A DNA stretch of 64,000 nucleotides from Desertivirga arenae (GTDB taxonomy: Bacteria > Bacteroidota > Bacteroidia > Sphingobacteriales > Sphingobacteriaceae). The stretch is taken from assembly GCF_017355785.1 (NCBI RefSeq), contig NZ_JAFEWE010000001.1, forward strand, positions 496,001 to 560,000, read 5' to 3'. The notes under the pieces were generated by a model. It did not search any database, had not been told where the DNA came from, and saw only the letters and a program-made list of their open reading frames with translations. Position numbers and translations under genes: made by a program. Shown here piece after piece: positions 8,314 to 16,832 of this stretch (its first letter is position 1; each line of letters begins with the position of its first letter).

Positions 8314-10143
8314 TTATTGATAGCCTACAGCCTGCAATTGAAACAATTCCGCATAACGGCCATTTTGTTCAAGTAGTTCAGCATGACTTCCCATTTCAAC
8401 TATCTCACCATTGTCAAGTACTAAAATTCTGTCGGCCATGCGGACCGTTGAGAATCTATGCGAAATAAGTACGGCCATTTTACCCTTAGTTAATTCGGTA
8501 AAGCGCTCAAAAACCTGGAATTCCGCCCTGGCATCCAATGCAGAAGTAGGCTCGTCCAAAATGACTAACTGAGCATTCCGCATGTAGGCTCTTGCGATCG
8601 CTACTTTTTGCCATTCCCCTCCAGACAATTCAACGCCTTCAGCAAATCGTTTACCCAGCATTTGTTCATATCCGTCCGGTAACTTTTTTACCAGTTCATC
8701 AGCCAGACTCTCTTCCGCGGATCTTCTAACTAATTCTTCATTAGATTTTTCCCTTATATTCCCTGTCGCAATGTTCTGTGAAAAAGTCATTTGATAGCGT
8801 AGGAAGTCCTGAAAGATTATACCGATATGTTGTCGCAGATCATTAAGATCATATTCCTTAAGATCATACCCGTCAAGGAATATCCTCCCTTCCGTCGGAT
8901 CATATAATCTGGCCAATAGTTTAACCAGCGTACTTTTTCCGGCCCCATTTTCACCAACTAGTGCCAGCTTTTCATCCGGACGTAGAGTGAAATTCAAATT
9001 GCGGTTGGCCCAGCGTTGGCTGTTATGGTAGCGAAACCCTACATTCTCAAACCTAAAGCCTTCATTTATGGGATTAGGAAACGGTCGCGGTTTATCCGTA
9101 TTATGGATCCTGGGTTGTATTTCGAAGAATTCAAAGAAATCTGCCAGATAAATAGCACCCTGAGATACACTGGTAAACCTTCCCAATACGTTTTCCAATA
9201 AACTCCGCAGCTGCCTGAATGAACCTGCCAGAAAAGTAAGTTCACCAATAGTAAGTTTCCCCCGGACCGTGTTGTAGATTATAAAGGCATAAGCACTGTA
9301 ATAGCCAAGGCTTCCTAATAGAGCAAAGAGAGTTCCCCAAACCGAACGCTTTATAGCTATCTGCTTGTTTTCCGCGTAAAATTTATCAGACAGAACCTTG
9401 AAGCGTTCAATGATAAACCCGGAAAGGCTGAACATCTTAATTTCCTTGGCGGTATCATCGCTCGCACCAATGTATCTTAAATAATCGAGTTCGCGGCGTT
9501 GAGGGGTTTGTCTGCGGCTTAATGCATAACTTTGGTCATTAAAATACCACTCACCCATAAAAGCTGGCAGGATAGCTAGGATAAGCAATAGAATTAACCA
9601 GGCATTGAAGACAAACAGTCCTACCCCAAGAAATCCCATCGTGATGAAGTCTTGCAGCTGACTCATCACCTGCGATAGCAGTACGGTACGGCCGTTAGTT
9701 TGCTGGCGCGCCCGTTCCAGCTTATCATAAAACAAAGCATCTTCAAACTGATCCAGATCCAGGGTACCTGCATGCTCCATTATCCTAACGGAGGTATGAT
9801 TTGCAAATAAGTCGCCTAATAGGCTATCCATCAGAGAAATGGCACGGGTAAGAGCATCAGACAAGATAGCCAACCCAAACTCCAACGCGATTAGCTTCCA
9901 GAGATAAATCTCGGAAAATGAGACTTGAGTACGAGTAAGTAGTACTACCTGATCAATAATTAATTTGCCTATGTAAAGCAAAAGGAAAGGAATCGATGCT
10001 TTAACAAAACGCAAAAGGATATTGGCAAGCATGATCCCCGATCCCGACCTCCACACGAGTTTGAAAAAAACAGGCAGGTTGCGCAATGCGTGTAAACGAG
10101 CTTTAATGGTGGGGTGTGAAGGACTTCTGTTCGCTCTGGCCAT
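8314..10143 (-). CDS. ABC exporter, fused permease and ATPase
   Basis: About 609 aa. Residues 1-340 form a six-helix type I exporter domain. The C-terminal ATPase has Walker A GENGAGKST, signature LSGGEWQKVAIARA, Walker B LVILDEP and switch His in AVLISHRFSTV. A homodimeric half-transporter exporting lipid, peptide or drug is expected; the substrate cannot be told. Start: two in-frame ATGs exist at 10164 and 10143. A -7-like TTTATTTG lies between them, so I prefer 10143 with a short leader. Convergent with the DsbA-like gene. Confidence 0.88.
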   Translation of the reverse strand: MARANRSPSHPTIKARLHALRNLPVFFKLVWRSGSGIMLANILLRFVKASIPFLLLYIGKLIIDQVVLLTRTQVSFSEIYLWKLIALEFGLAILSDALTRAISLMDSLLGDLFANHTSVRIMEHAGTLDLDQFEDALFYDKLERARQQTNGRTVLLSQVMSQLQDFITMGFLGVGLFVFNAWLILLLILAILPAFMGEWYFNDQSYALSRRQTPQRRELDYLRYIGASDDTAKEIKMFSLSGFIIERFKVLSDKFYAENKQIAIKRSVWGTLFALLGSLGYYSAYAFIIYNTVRGKLTIGELTFLAGSFRQLRSLLENVLGRFTSVSQGAIYLADFFEFFEIQPRIHNTDKPRPFPNPINEGFRFENVGFRYHNSQRWANRNLNFTLRPDEKLALVGENGAGKSTLVKLLARLYDPTEGRIFLDGYDLKEYDLNDLRQHIGIIFQDFLRYQMTFSQNIATGNIREKSNEELVRRSAEESLADELVKKLPDGYEQMLGKRFAEGVELSGGEWQKVAIARAYMRNAQLVILDEPTSALDARAEFQVFERFTELTKGKMAVLISHRFSTVRMADRILVLDNGEIVEMGSHAELLEQNGRYAELFQLQAVGYQ

Positions 10144-10201
10144 TGTAAAGACAAATAAAAACATTTGCTCTTTGTTTTTCTGCCTTCACAAAAATTCTTT
10201 A

Positions 10202-10627
10202 TTACTCCGGATCAAATTCTACGATCCATTCAATACCGTATTTGTCTCTGAAACAGCCAAAGTATGAACCCCAGGGACTATCACCAATAGGAGCTTCTAT
10301 TTGTCCATCAACCGAAAGTCCATCAAATAATCTATCGGCTTCTTCCTTACTTTCAGTACTGATCACAATCTTACTTCTGTTCTCATTTTCGTTTGTTTTT
10401 CCAAGGATCTCCGGGACATCGTTTCCCATCAACCTGTTACCTCTGCCGATAGGTAAAGAGATATGCATAATTTTATTCTCTTCCTTCTCTGCCACCTGAA
10501 ACCCGGTGCTCGCCAAATCTTTAAAACGCATAACTTTTGCAAACTCTCCGCCAAATACCGATCTGTAAAAGATAAATGCTTCTTCAGCATTACCATTGAA
10601 ATTAATGTGAGGATTGATTGTTGCCAT
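10202..10627 (-). CDS. VOC-family protein (PhnB-like)
   Basis: 141 aa. Begins MATINPHINFNGNAEEAFIFY, typical of the PhnB/3-demethylubiquinone-9 3-methyltransferase-like branch of the vicinal oxygen chelate fold, and ends with the usual WGSYFGCFRDKYGIEWIVEF. The frame can be extended upstream to 10726, but the conserved N-terminus fixes the ATG at 10627. Metal ligands and substrate are not certain. Such proteins are small cytosolic dimers, often of unknown role. Confidence 0.85.
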   Translation of the reverse strand: MATINPHINFNGNAEEAFIFYRSVFGGEFAKVMRFKDLASTGFQVAEKEENKIMHISLPIGRGNRLMGNDVPEILGKTNENENRSKIVISTESKEEADRLFDGLSVDGQIEAPIGDSPWGSYFGCFRDKYGIEWIVEFDPE

Positions 10628-11087
10628 GTTGATTGATTTAAATTTAAAGTTCAAAACTACAATTCCCGGATAAAACAAACAGGGTGTGATCACGACCAAA
10701 GAGAGGCAGTTTCTGCCAAAATCCACTTTCCTTTAACAAAAAGTTAATGATTTTATCGTCCGTTTCTTCCTCAACAAACATACATAGGATAACTGTCGTA
10801 TTGCTGTTGCCTACTAAATATCTACGAGATCTAGGTGTACAGGTTGAACAAATATAGACTGCCTATTTGAAGCAAAAAAGGCTTAATAACCCTCTTGCCG
10901 GCTTTTGCGAGAATTTTCTTGATTTTGCGAGAATTTGCGAAATGAGTAGTACTTTGTTGTGGAATTGTTCGAGGATACCCCCCTATTTGTTGTGAAAACA
11001 GGGGGTGTTTCCACAATAAACTCACAAGAGGGTACCAATGTGGTACGAACAAGGCAGCCTTAACCTCCGGCCTCCTATCTAAGATTA
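10628..11087. other. Intergenic stretch with nested inverted repeats
   Basis: Between two minus-strand VOC genes. It holds three nested inverted repeats, listed separately at 10889-11033, and two near-identical TTTTGCGAGAATT segments at 10903-10935. A 73-codon frame at 10831-11052 covers the element and is probably spurious. Confidence 0.6.
10889..11033. repeat. Nested inverted-repeat element, about 145 bp
   Basis: Outer arms ACCCTCTTG (10889-10897) and CAAGAGGGT (11025-11033) pair perfectly. Middle arms TTGTTGTGGAA (10954-10964) and TTCCACAATAA (11009-11019) match at 10 of 11. Inner arms around 10977-10988 and 10995-11006 pair through ACCCCC/GGGGGT. Nesting of three pairs suggests a long folded RNA or a small non-autonomous mobile element. 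No target-site duplication could be confirmed. Confidence 0.55.
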
Positions 11088-11504
11088 TTAGCCTTGTGGC
11101 ATTTTACTCATGTCCATATAAATAGCACTCCACCTATGCCCGTCGAGATCCGTAAAACCGCAGCCGTACATCCAACCCTGACTTTCTCCCGGATTTCCAT
11201 AGATCGTTCCTCCTGCATTCTTAACTTTTTCGGCAAGCTCGTCTATCTCCTGAGGGCTTTCAGCATCAATGGAAAACAAAACCGAGGCAGCTTCCCTGGT
11301 ATCAGCTACAGGAAGCTGACTAAAACCCTGGAAAACTGATTCTGAAAATAGCATCAGAACTGTTTTTTTTCCTCCAACAAAAAGACTGGCCATCTGTGGC
11401 GTTTCCTGAAATCTTGTATTGTGTTCAAATCCAATCGATGTATAAAATTCCCTGGCCTTCTGTACGTCTTTCACAGGGAGATTTAGCCATAATTCCTTAA
11501 TCAT
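11088..11504 (-). CDS. VOC-family protein (glyoxalase/bleomycin-resistance-like)
   Basis: 138 aa. MIKELWLNLPVKDVQKAREFY and the C-terminal GCGFTDLDGHRWSAIYMD are hallmarks of Bacteroidota VOC extradiol/glyoxalase-like proteins. One betaalphabetabetabeta module pair is expected. Substrate unknown. It is separated from the other VOC gene by the repeat element, so the two may be independent units. Confidence 0.85.
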   Translation of the reverse strand: MIKELWLNLPVKDVQKAREFYTSIGFEHNTRFQETPQMASLFVGGKKTVLMLFSESVFQGFSQLPVADTREAASVLFSIDAESPQEIDELAEKVKNAGGTIYGNPGESQGWMYGCGFTDLDGHRWSAIYMDMSKMPQG

Positions 11505-11631
11505 AACGGTTTTGTTTTATTTACTACAAAGTTAATACAGCAGGAGATACCGGGTAGGGCATACTTGCGACGTATTAAGGGCCAATCACGACAAGAATTG
11601 TTCGAAAAATTCAGAGGAGCTTATCTTGATG

Positions 11632-11784
11632 CTAATTGATTTCGTGGAGCTTCTTAAACCTACCATTAGGATCTACCTCAACGTAGGCATCTTCTTCCTC
11701 CAAAACCTGGGCATCGTTCATAGTTCTGGCTACACCAGCAATAAAAAGTATTGTAAAGATTGTGAGCGTTAAAAGGATCAACAT
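11632..11784 (-). CDS. Small single-pass membrane protein
   Basis: A 50-codon frame from ATG at 11784 to TAG at 11632. Residues 2-20 (LILLTLTIFTILFIAGVAR) form one strong hydrophobic helix, followed by an acidic then basic tail (QVLEEEDAYVEVDPNGRFKK). The hydrophobic helix with a charged tail is unlikely by chance. Its role is unknown, and no neighbour suggests one. Confidence 0.55.
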   Translation of the reverse strand: MLILLTLTIFTILFIAGVARTMNDAQVLEEEDAYVEVDPNGRFKKLHEIN

Positions 11785-12130
11785 AGCTAGAGTTTCATTA
11801 GTTAGTATGATTGCAATAACGCTATTAATTCAGCCCATGTCAATACGAGACATAACTTTTAGGAAAATATCATCCTTAAACTAAACTCGTTAATACCATT
11901 ACCAGAATATTAAAGAATCTTTAAATATCCATTAATTATCAACGCTTTATCATTGCAAATTTGACATCCTGTCCCAGCTGCAGCCTGCCTCATATTAGAA
12001 TTTGAAGTGGGGTAAAAAGGGGAAATTATGTGGCGAATTCGAAAAAAATTTAAATCATTTGCCTATGAACTTCTGAGAAATATTCCCACTGCTTGATTAG
12101 GTGTAAGTATAGATATTAACAAATTGCAGC
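11785..12130. other. Intergenic stretch, 346 bp
   Basis: AT-rich. Upstream of the small membrane protein on the minus strand and downstream of the lipoprotein gene at 12131. No gene, RNA or clear hairpin terminator recognised. Confidence 0.5.
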
Positions 12131-12673
12131 CTATTGCTTGTAAATTTTTCCATCGATCTTTATCTCTTTCCAACCGGCTTGTAAGCCTAAGCCCTTGATG
12201 TATGTGATGGAATGAGGATGCCCTTTTAAATTTGGATGATACACCATGTCAAAGCTAAAAGTAATTTTAGTTGGTGTTTTTTCAATTACAGTTACTTTGT
12301 AATCGTTATAACTTTGGTCTCCTAATGTTTGAAAGCTTTCACCTTGATTTGCACCAAACCTTGCTTTTATGTATTCAGTATCGGGAAAACGAGGTGAGCT
12401 TGAAATCAGATTATTATTTTCATCTATCCGTAAGTAATCTTCTGTAATCACATCCCCTCCCGTTATCCCCGACATCTGATAGAATAATTTTCCATTAATC
12501 CTTACAGTGTCTTTGATTTCAACAAAGTTTTCACCATTAGTTCTCCAATAATTACCTATCTGCAAAGGCATAAAGGAATCAGATTCCGGAGTTAACGGAC
12601 TTTGATAAACATCTTTCTGACAAGAGGCGAATGCTGACGCAGCAATAGCAAGTAAGATATAAATGCGTTTCAT
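12131..12673 (-). CDS. Lipoprotein of unknown function
   Basis: 180 aa. MKRIYILLAIAASAFASCQKD is a signal peptide with lipobox FASC and a QKD tail, so it is probably an outer-membrane lipoprotein. The mature part contains FMPLQIGNYWRTNG, a motif often seen at the start of secreted Bacteroidota beta-sandwich proteins, then beta-strand-rich sequence. The frame extends upstream to 12778, but the signal peptide fixes the ATG at 12673. Function unknown. Confidence 0.8.
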   Translation of the reverse strand: MKRIYILLAIAASAFASCQKDVYQSPLTPESDSFMPLQIGNYWRTNGENFVEIKDTVRINGKLFYQMSGITGGDVITEDYLRIDENNNLISSSPRFPDTEYIKARFGANQGESFQTLGDQSYNDYKVTVIEKTPTKITFSFDMVYHPNLKGHPHSITYIKGLGLQAGWKEIKIDGKIYKQ

Positions 12674-13100
12674 GTGTAGCGTATTTATATCATTACGGAT
12701 TATGAGGTTGAGTTGTAACAAGCAGAGTATAATATTCTTTCTCCCTCTACCCTCACCCGAGCTTGATGAGTTCTCCATTAGTTCTTCATGGGAATTCGAT
12801 GGGTTATTGATGGGTTACCACCCATGGTAGAATCTTGCAAGTACCATGGAAAACTCATGGAGAGTAAAAGCGGTATAAGAAAAAGCCATGCTGAAAACGT
12901 TAATCTTTTACCATTTCCACATTAACAACCACTTTAACAAATCTAAATCAAACAGTAGATTTTTTTAAAAAGGTGTTAAAACATCTAAATTTTAACTAAC
13001 ACAATTTCAATCATTTCTTGCTCGTGTTAAAATTCATGACTTTTCTGTGTCTTTTATTTTCTTTAGGTTAAATAGCTTTGCCCAAACCAAAATTAATATC
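12674..13100. other. Divergent intergenic region with repeated ATGGG and TGTTAAAA motifs
   Basis: 12785-12860 carries several copies of GATGGGTTA/CCATGG, including an 8-bp inverted repeat CCATGGTA/TACCATGG with 12-bp spacing. 12970-13035 carries GTGTTAAAA repeats, one forming nested arms GTGTTAAAA/TTTTAAC-TAACAC. These probably hold operators for the divergent lipoprotein and barrel genes. Confidence 0.45.
13073..13080 (+). promoter_or_regulatory. -7 box TAGCTTTG of the barrel gene
   Basis: Perfect match to the Bacteroidota TAnnTTTG element, 20 bp before the ATG at 13101. Its position excludes the longer possible start at 13047. Confidence 0.6.
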
Positions 13101-13610
13101 ATGAAAAAACTATTATTAATTGCTGCAATGGCTGTAGCATCTTTTACAGCATCGGCACAAGTTGAATCACAAAAAACCAAGTTCGGAGTAGCATTTGAAG
13201 CAGGTATCCCATCTGGTGATGCAGGAGATGCTTATAGTCTTGCTATTGGTGGATCTGTTTTCGTAGAGAAACCAGTTGCTGCTTCTTTCGCAGTTACAGG
13301 ATCTGCTGGTTACACTAGCTGGTCTCCAAAAAAAGAATTCAAAGACTTTTTTGATAGCTACGGAGTTATCCCTGTTAAAGCTGGAGCAAAATACTATTTC
13401 GGAAAAAATTTCTATGGACAAGGAGAATTAGGTGCTGCATTTGGAACTAATGACGGCGCTAAGACAGGTTTTATCTGGGCTCCTGGTGTAGGTATCTCAT
13501 ATCCTGTTTCAGACAAAACAGATTTTGATGCAGGCGTACGTTACGAAAGCTTTTCAGTTGAAGAGTTTAACATGGGTCAAATCGCTTTCCGTGTAGCATT
13601 GAAATTCTAA
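13101..13610 (+). CDS. Outer-membrane beta-barrel protein
   Basis: 169 aa. A 19-residue signal peptide ends ASA-Q. The mature protein alternates aromatic and small residues in amphipathic strands and ends RVALKF, a typical barrel C-terminal strand with terminal Phe. It is similar in layout to small eight-strand PorT/OmpW-like barrels. Translation is probably strong: the codon use is simple (GCT, GGT, AAA rich) compared with neighbours, and the gene has its own promoter and terminator. Function unknown. Confidence 0.85.
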   Translation: MKKLLLIAAMAVASFTASAQVESQKTKFGVAFEAGIPSGDAGDAYSLAIGGSVFVEKPVAASFAVTGSAGYTSWSPKKEFKDFFDSYGVIPVKAGAKYYFGKNFYGQGELGAAFGTNDGAKTGFIWAPGVGISYPVSDKTDFDAGVRYESFSVEEFNMGQIAFRVALKF

Positions 13611-13634
13611 GAGACTCTTAATGTTTTAGTTTAT

Positions 13635-13664
13635 AAAAGCTCCCTAATTGGGGGCTTTTTTTGT
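13635..13664 (+). terminator. Rho-independent terminator of the barrel gene
   Basis: A 9-bp stem AAAGCTCCC/GGGGGCTTT (one wobble) with a 5-nt loop followed by a T run, 25 bp after the stop. Confidence 0.85.
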
Positions 13665-13826
13665 CTTTACATAACTGCTCTAAAATGAGTCAGATTTCCC
13701 TCAGTTCTTAGTCTGTAATCGAGCCTCCTGAGCGAAGGATGACTGAACGAGAACTGAACAAGAGGTATCCTAAATCTGCATTTCAAATAAATTTATGACT
13801 TCTCCATGCTATTGCACGCAATGCCA

Positions 13827-14717
13827 TTAATTCAAATGCATTTTCTTAAACTCAAGGGGCTTTAAACCTGTCTGCTTCTTGAATAAGCGGGTAAAATACG
13901 AGCTGTTTTCAAACCCTAACTGATAAGCAACTTCGGCTACACCCTGTTGCCCTTCACGCAGCAAATTCTTCGCTTCACTAATTAATGAAATATGGATCAA
14001 GTCTATTGCTGTTTTTCCCGTTTCCTGTTTCAGTAAATCGCTCAGGTACCTCGGAGAGACATAAAGACTCTCAGCTAAATAATTTACGGATGGTAGTCCC
14101 TGCTTTTGTAAAAGCCCCTTGCGGTAATAATCATGAAGAACTTCGTGAAAGCGGGTGGTTGTTTTACCAGATACCTCAGTGCGGTTAATGAATTGCCGTT
14201 TGTAATAACGTTGTGCGTACATCAATACAGATGCTATGTGCCCTAGGATAATATCGCGACTATATTCATCGGGGTTGTTCTCATATTCCAGCTTAATCTT
14301 GTCGTGCAACTCCCAAATCACGGTTTCTTCCTTTGGCGACAAATGCAGGGCTTCGTTCACCTCATAATCAAAGTACCCGTATTTCTGCATGGCTTTATGA
14401 AGCTCATGTCCGCTCAGGTAATCTTCATGAATAAGGATCATAAAGCCTTTTTCTTCAAATTCCAGGTTTTTAAGTTGGATAATCTGCCTGGGTTTAACAA
14501 ACATCATCGACCCGTTTGTATGATCGTATTCTGTACGTCCATATAGTATCACCCCTGACTTAAGCTTTTTGAATCCGATCATGTAACAATCTGATGTGAA
14601 TTCTCGATCACCAAGGGGACAGTCTCGCTGGCATCCCAATACACTGAAAAGAGGATGTTCAGGCGGTGCCCAGCCATTGGCTTTATGAATTTCTGCGAGT
14701 GTACTATAGTGTTTCAT
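13827..14717 (-). CDS. AraC-family transcriptional regulator
   Basis: 296 aa. N-terminal cupin-like sensing half with FGKxx-type strands. The C-terminal AraC double HTH spans about 195-295: SLYVSPRYLSDLLKQETG and the signature VAYQLGFENSSYFTRLFKKQTGLKPLEFK. This subgroup commonly sits beside an SDR gene, and here the SDR at 14876-15697 lies upstream on the same strand, so it may control SDR expression. The 158-bp gap makes co-transcription uncertain. Confidence 0.9.
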   Translation of the reverse strand: MKHYSTLAEIHKANGWAPPEHPLFSVLGCQRDCPLGDREFTSDCYMIGFKKLKSGVILYGRTEYDHTNGSMMFVKPRQIIQLKNLEFEEKGFMILIHEDYLSGHELHKAMQKYGYFDYEVNEALHLSPKEETVIWELHDKIKLEYENNPDEYSRDIILGHIASVLMYAQRYYKRQFINRTEVSGKTTTRFHEVLHDYYRKGLLQKQGLPSVNYLAESLYVSPRYLSDLLKQETGKTAIDLIHISLISEAKNLLREGQQGVAEVAYQLGFENSSYFTRLFKKQTGLKPLEFKKMHLN

Positions 14718-14875
14718 AACGGAATTTTGTATTTATAGCCGCATCTGCTGTTGATCCTAATTAGATCGTTCTGCGAAGATACGTTTTGACTAAATTTCTC
14801 CTATTTATAATTATCAATAGAGCATTAGAACGATCTCACCTTGACGTATTTGCGAGACCGTTCAGTATACTGTTA

Positions 14876-15697
14876 TTAACCATGTGCTGCTACCGCTACA
14901 TCTTCCCAGGCTTTCCAGGTATCTAACTTTTCTTTGTATATGCGCTCGGTTTTGCTTAAACCTATCTTCCCCAGGAAAAGGCGCAATGGCGGATTCTCTG
15001 TATCAATTAGCTTCAAGATAGCAGATACTGTTGCCTCAGGTTTGCCGTAGTCGTCAGGCTGTAATCCTTCTGCAGTAGCAAGACCTGCCTTAATGTTGTC
15101 ATAAGCAGGGATAGCCTTGCTTTGCACTGCCGATGCTCCACCGAAATCAGTATTATAGCCGTTAGGCTCAACAAGCGTAACCTTAATTCCAAATCCAGAG
15201 ACTTCTGATGCCAGGGCTTCTGTAAATCCTTCCACTGCAAATTTCGTGGCATTGTAGATCCCTAAAGTAGGCAACGACCATACCCCTAAAACACTAGATA
15301 ATTGGATAATGTGACCATTGCGTTGTTTACGAAAAATAGGCAAAGCGGCTTGAGTAACCCACAAGGTGCCAAAAACATTTGCGTTGAACACGTCCTTGAT
15401 TTCTTGTTCTCCAGCTTCTTCGACTGCTCCAAAAACTCCGTATCCTGCGTTGTTGATCACTACATCAAGGCTACCAAAATGCTGATAGGCCTGATTTACC
15501 GCTTTGATACTTGCTTCACGGTCTGTAATGTCTAAAGCTATCGGTAAAAAGCTCTCCCCGTATTTATCAGCCAGGTCTTGCAATCCGCTTATGGTACGTG
15601 ATGTAGCAGCTACTTTGTCGCCACGTTTTAAAAAGGCTTCCGCCCAAAGTTTACCAAATCCTTTTGATGCACCTGTAATAAAAATTGTCTTGCTCAT
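14876..15697 (-). CDS. Short-chain dehydrogenase/reductase
   Basis: 273 aa. Classical SDR: cofactor motif TGASKGFG (residues 8-15), NNAG (about 85), catalytic Ser in LSSVLG, YNATK catalytic Tyr-Lys and the VEPNGYNTDF loop. It oxidises or reduces a hydroxyl or keto group with NAD(P). Substrate unknown. The C-terminal extension PPLRLFLGKIG is typical of the SDR group related to oxidoreductase YusZ/17-beta-type enzymes. Confidence 0.92.
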   Translation of the reverse strand: MSKTIFITGASKGFGKLWAEAFLKRGDKVAATSRTISGLQDLADKYGESFLPIALDITDREASIKAVNQAYQHFGSLDVVINNAGYGVFGAVEEAGEQEIKDVFNANVFGTLWVTQAALPIFRKQRNGHIIQLSSVLGVWSLPTLGIYNATKFAVEGFTEALASEVSGFGIKVTLVEPNGYNTDFGGASAVQSKAIPAYDNIKAGLATAEGLQPDDYGKPEATVSAILKLIDTENPPLRLFLGKIGLSKTERIYKEKLDTWKAWEDVAVAAHG

Positions 15698-15870
15698 GAT
15701 TGAAATATTCTTGTTGTTTTTGATATTTCAAAGGTGGCTCAATTCTCCTCGGATAAATATCCCGTTTGTCGGGAAGAATAGCACAAAAATACGTTGGAGG
15801 GAAATAAAGATATTGAGATGGGAGGTGATGGGTTATGGGAGAGTTACGTCCAGATGTAAACTATCAGCAA

Positions 15871-16149
15871 CTACTTCCATTCTGCAGTTTTAAACCAACG
15901 GACAAATTTCATGAATCGGGTAAAGATGTAATAGGTTAGCCATAAACATAGTATAAGAGAAAGTGCTGAGGCTATGGTTACTTGAACTAGAGGCATAGTA
16001 ACAAGGCCTTGAGATGTGCGATATGAAATTAAAATGCAAAGTATTCCGAAAAGAATAAAAAATGCCAGGCTGCTTAATATTAGCGAAGCTAAAAGACATA
16101 AAAGCATTCGGATTAGTAAAAGAAAAAAGCTTCCAGTCTTCTTATACAT
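15871..16149 (-). CDS. Small membrane protein
   Basis: 92 aa with two or three hydrophobic segments (about 8-50 and 58-75), a basic N-terminus MYKKTG and a basic-aromatic C-terminus FMKFVRWFKTAEWK, consistent with the positive-inside rule. No recognised family. An overlapping frame at 15890-16099 is a shadow. Confidence 0.5.
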   Translation of the reverse strand: MYKKTGSFFLLLIRMLLCLLASLILSSLAFFILFGILCILISYRTSQGLVTMPLVQVTIASALSLILCLWLTYYIFTRFMKFVRWFKTAEWK

Positions 16150-16263
16150 GCTAATGTTTGATATTTCTTAACGGTGGTAAAACACCAATACGAGAAATGG
16201 ATATAACCTTAACTTGATAATTTAGAGAATAAGATCCACATAGGAGTAATCTAATTAATATTA

Positions 16264-16494
16264 CTAATGCTTTTCCCGGACCTCTAAATCTGATTTTGGA
16301 TCTGTAACTTTTTGCGGATGAAGCTTTTGCTGAATAACACTTAAAATACTAGCCAGCAGGAACGTTAGAATTAGCAGCGTTCCGGCTTTCTTATATCCCG
16401 CATCGTCTTTTCCCCTTAAACCCGCTATCAGGTACCAGAATGTGGCAAGTATTCCCAACAGGATAACCAGTAGTTTTAATATTGAAATTACCAT
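16264..16494 (-). CDS. Small membrane protein with two predicted helices
   Basis: 76 aa from the ATG at 16494. Helix 1 (about 3-24) and helix 2 (about 35-53) are separated by a short charged loop GLRGKDDAGYKKAG, followed by a basic-acidic tail. An upstream extension to 16533 is possible but adds only a weak N-terminus. I do not recognise the family. Confidence 0.6.
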   Translation of the reverse strand: MVISILKLLVILLGILATFWYLIAGLRGKDDAGYKKAGTLLILTFLLASILSVIQQKLHPQKVTDPKSDLEVREKH

Positions 16495-16619
16495 CGTTTT
16501 ATGATTAGCTAAGGTGATAAGTTTTAAGAACAATCTTACAACTTTTTTGAAAGAGATTTGGGTCTTTACTGTAGTTAAATCAAGGTTTAAAAACAGTCAC
16601 TCTGCAGCGATTAAAAGCT

Positions 16620-16658
16620 AAAACAGCATAAGCGCTACTGAGCATTTATGCTGTTTTT
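16620..16658 (-). terminator. Perfect 12-bp hairpin, probable terminator
   Basis: Arms AAAACAGCATAA (16620-16631) and TTATGCTGTTTT (16646-16657) around a 14-nt loop, with T runs on both sides. No plus-strand gene precedes it, so it most likely ends minus-strand transcripts of the quinone oxidoreductase gene 176 bp upstream. Confidence 0.6.
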
Positions 16659-16832
16659 GAAAATAGGAAAGAGTGTTTATTAATTTATTGGATCTGCTGC
16701 AGGAAAATCAAGGGGAATTTCGGTTGCATAAACGTAATTATCAGGTATCCATAACATGATTAGCCGACCAGTTCAACTAAAGCTCCTTCATCATACAGAG
16801 AAGCTATGGAATTTCGTGAAAACTACGTGATT

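Noticed and set aside
10831-11052. 73-codon minus-strand ORF between the VOC genes
   Set aside because: It lies over the nested inverted repeats and has low-complexity composition; the repeat structure explains the sequence better.
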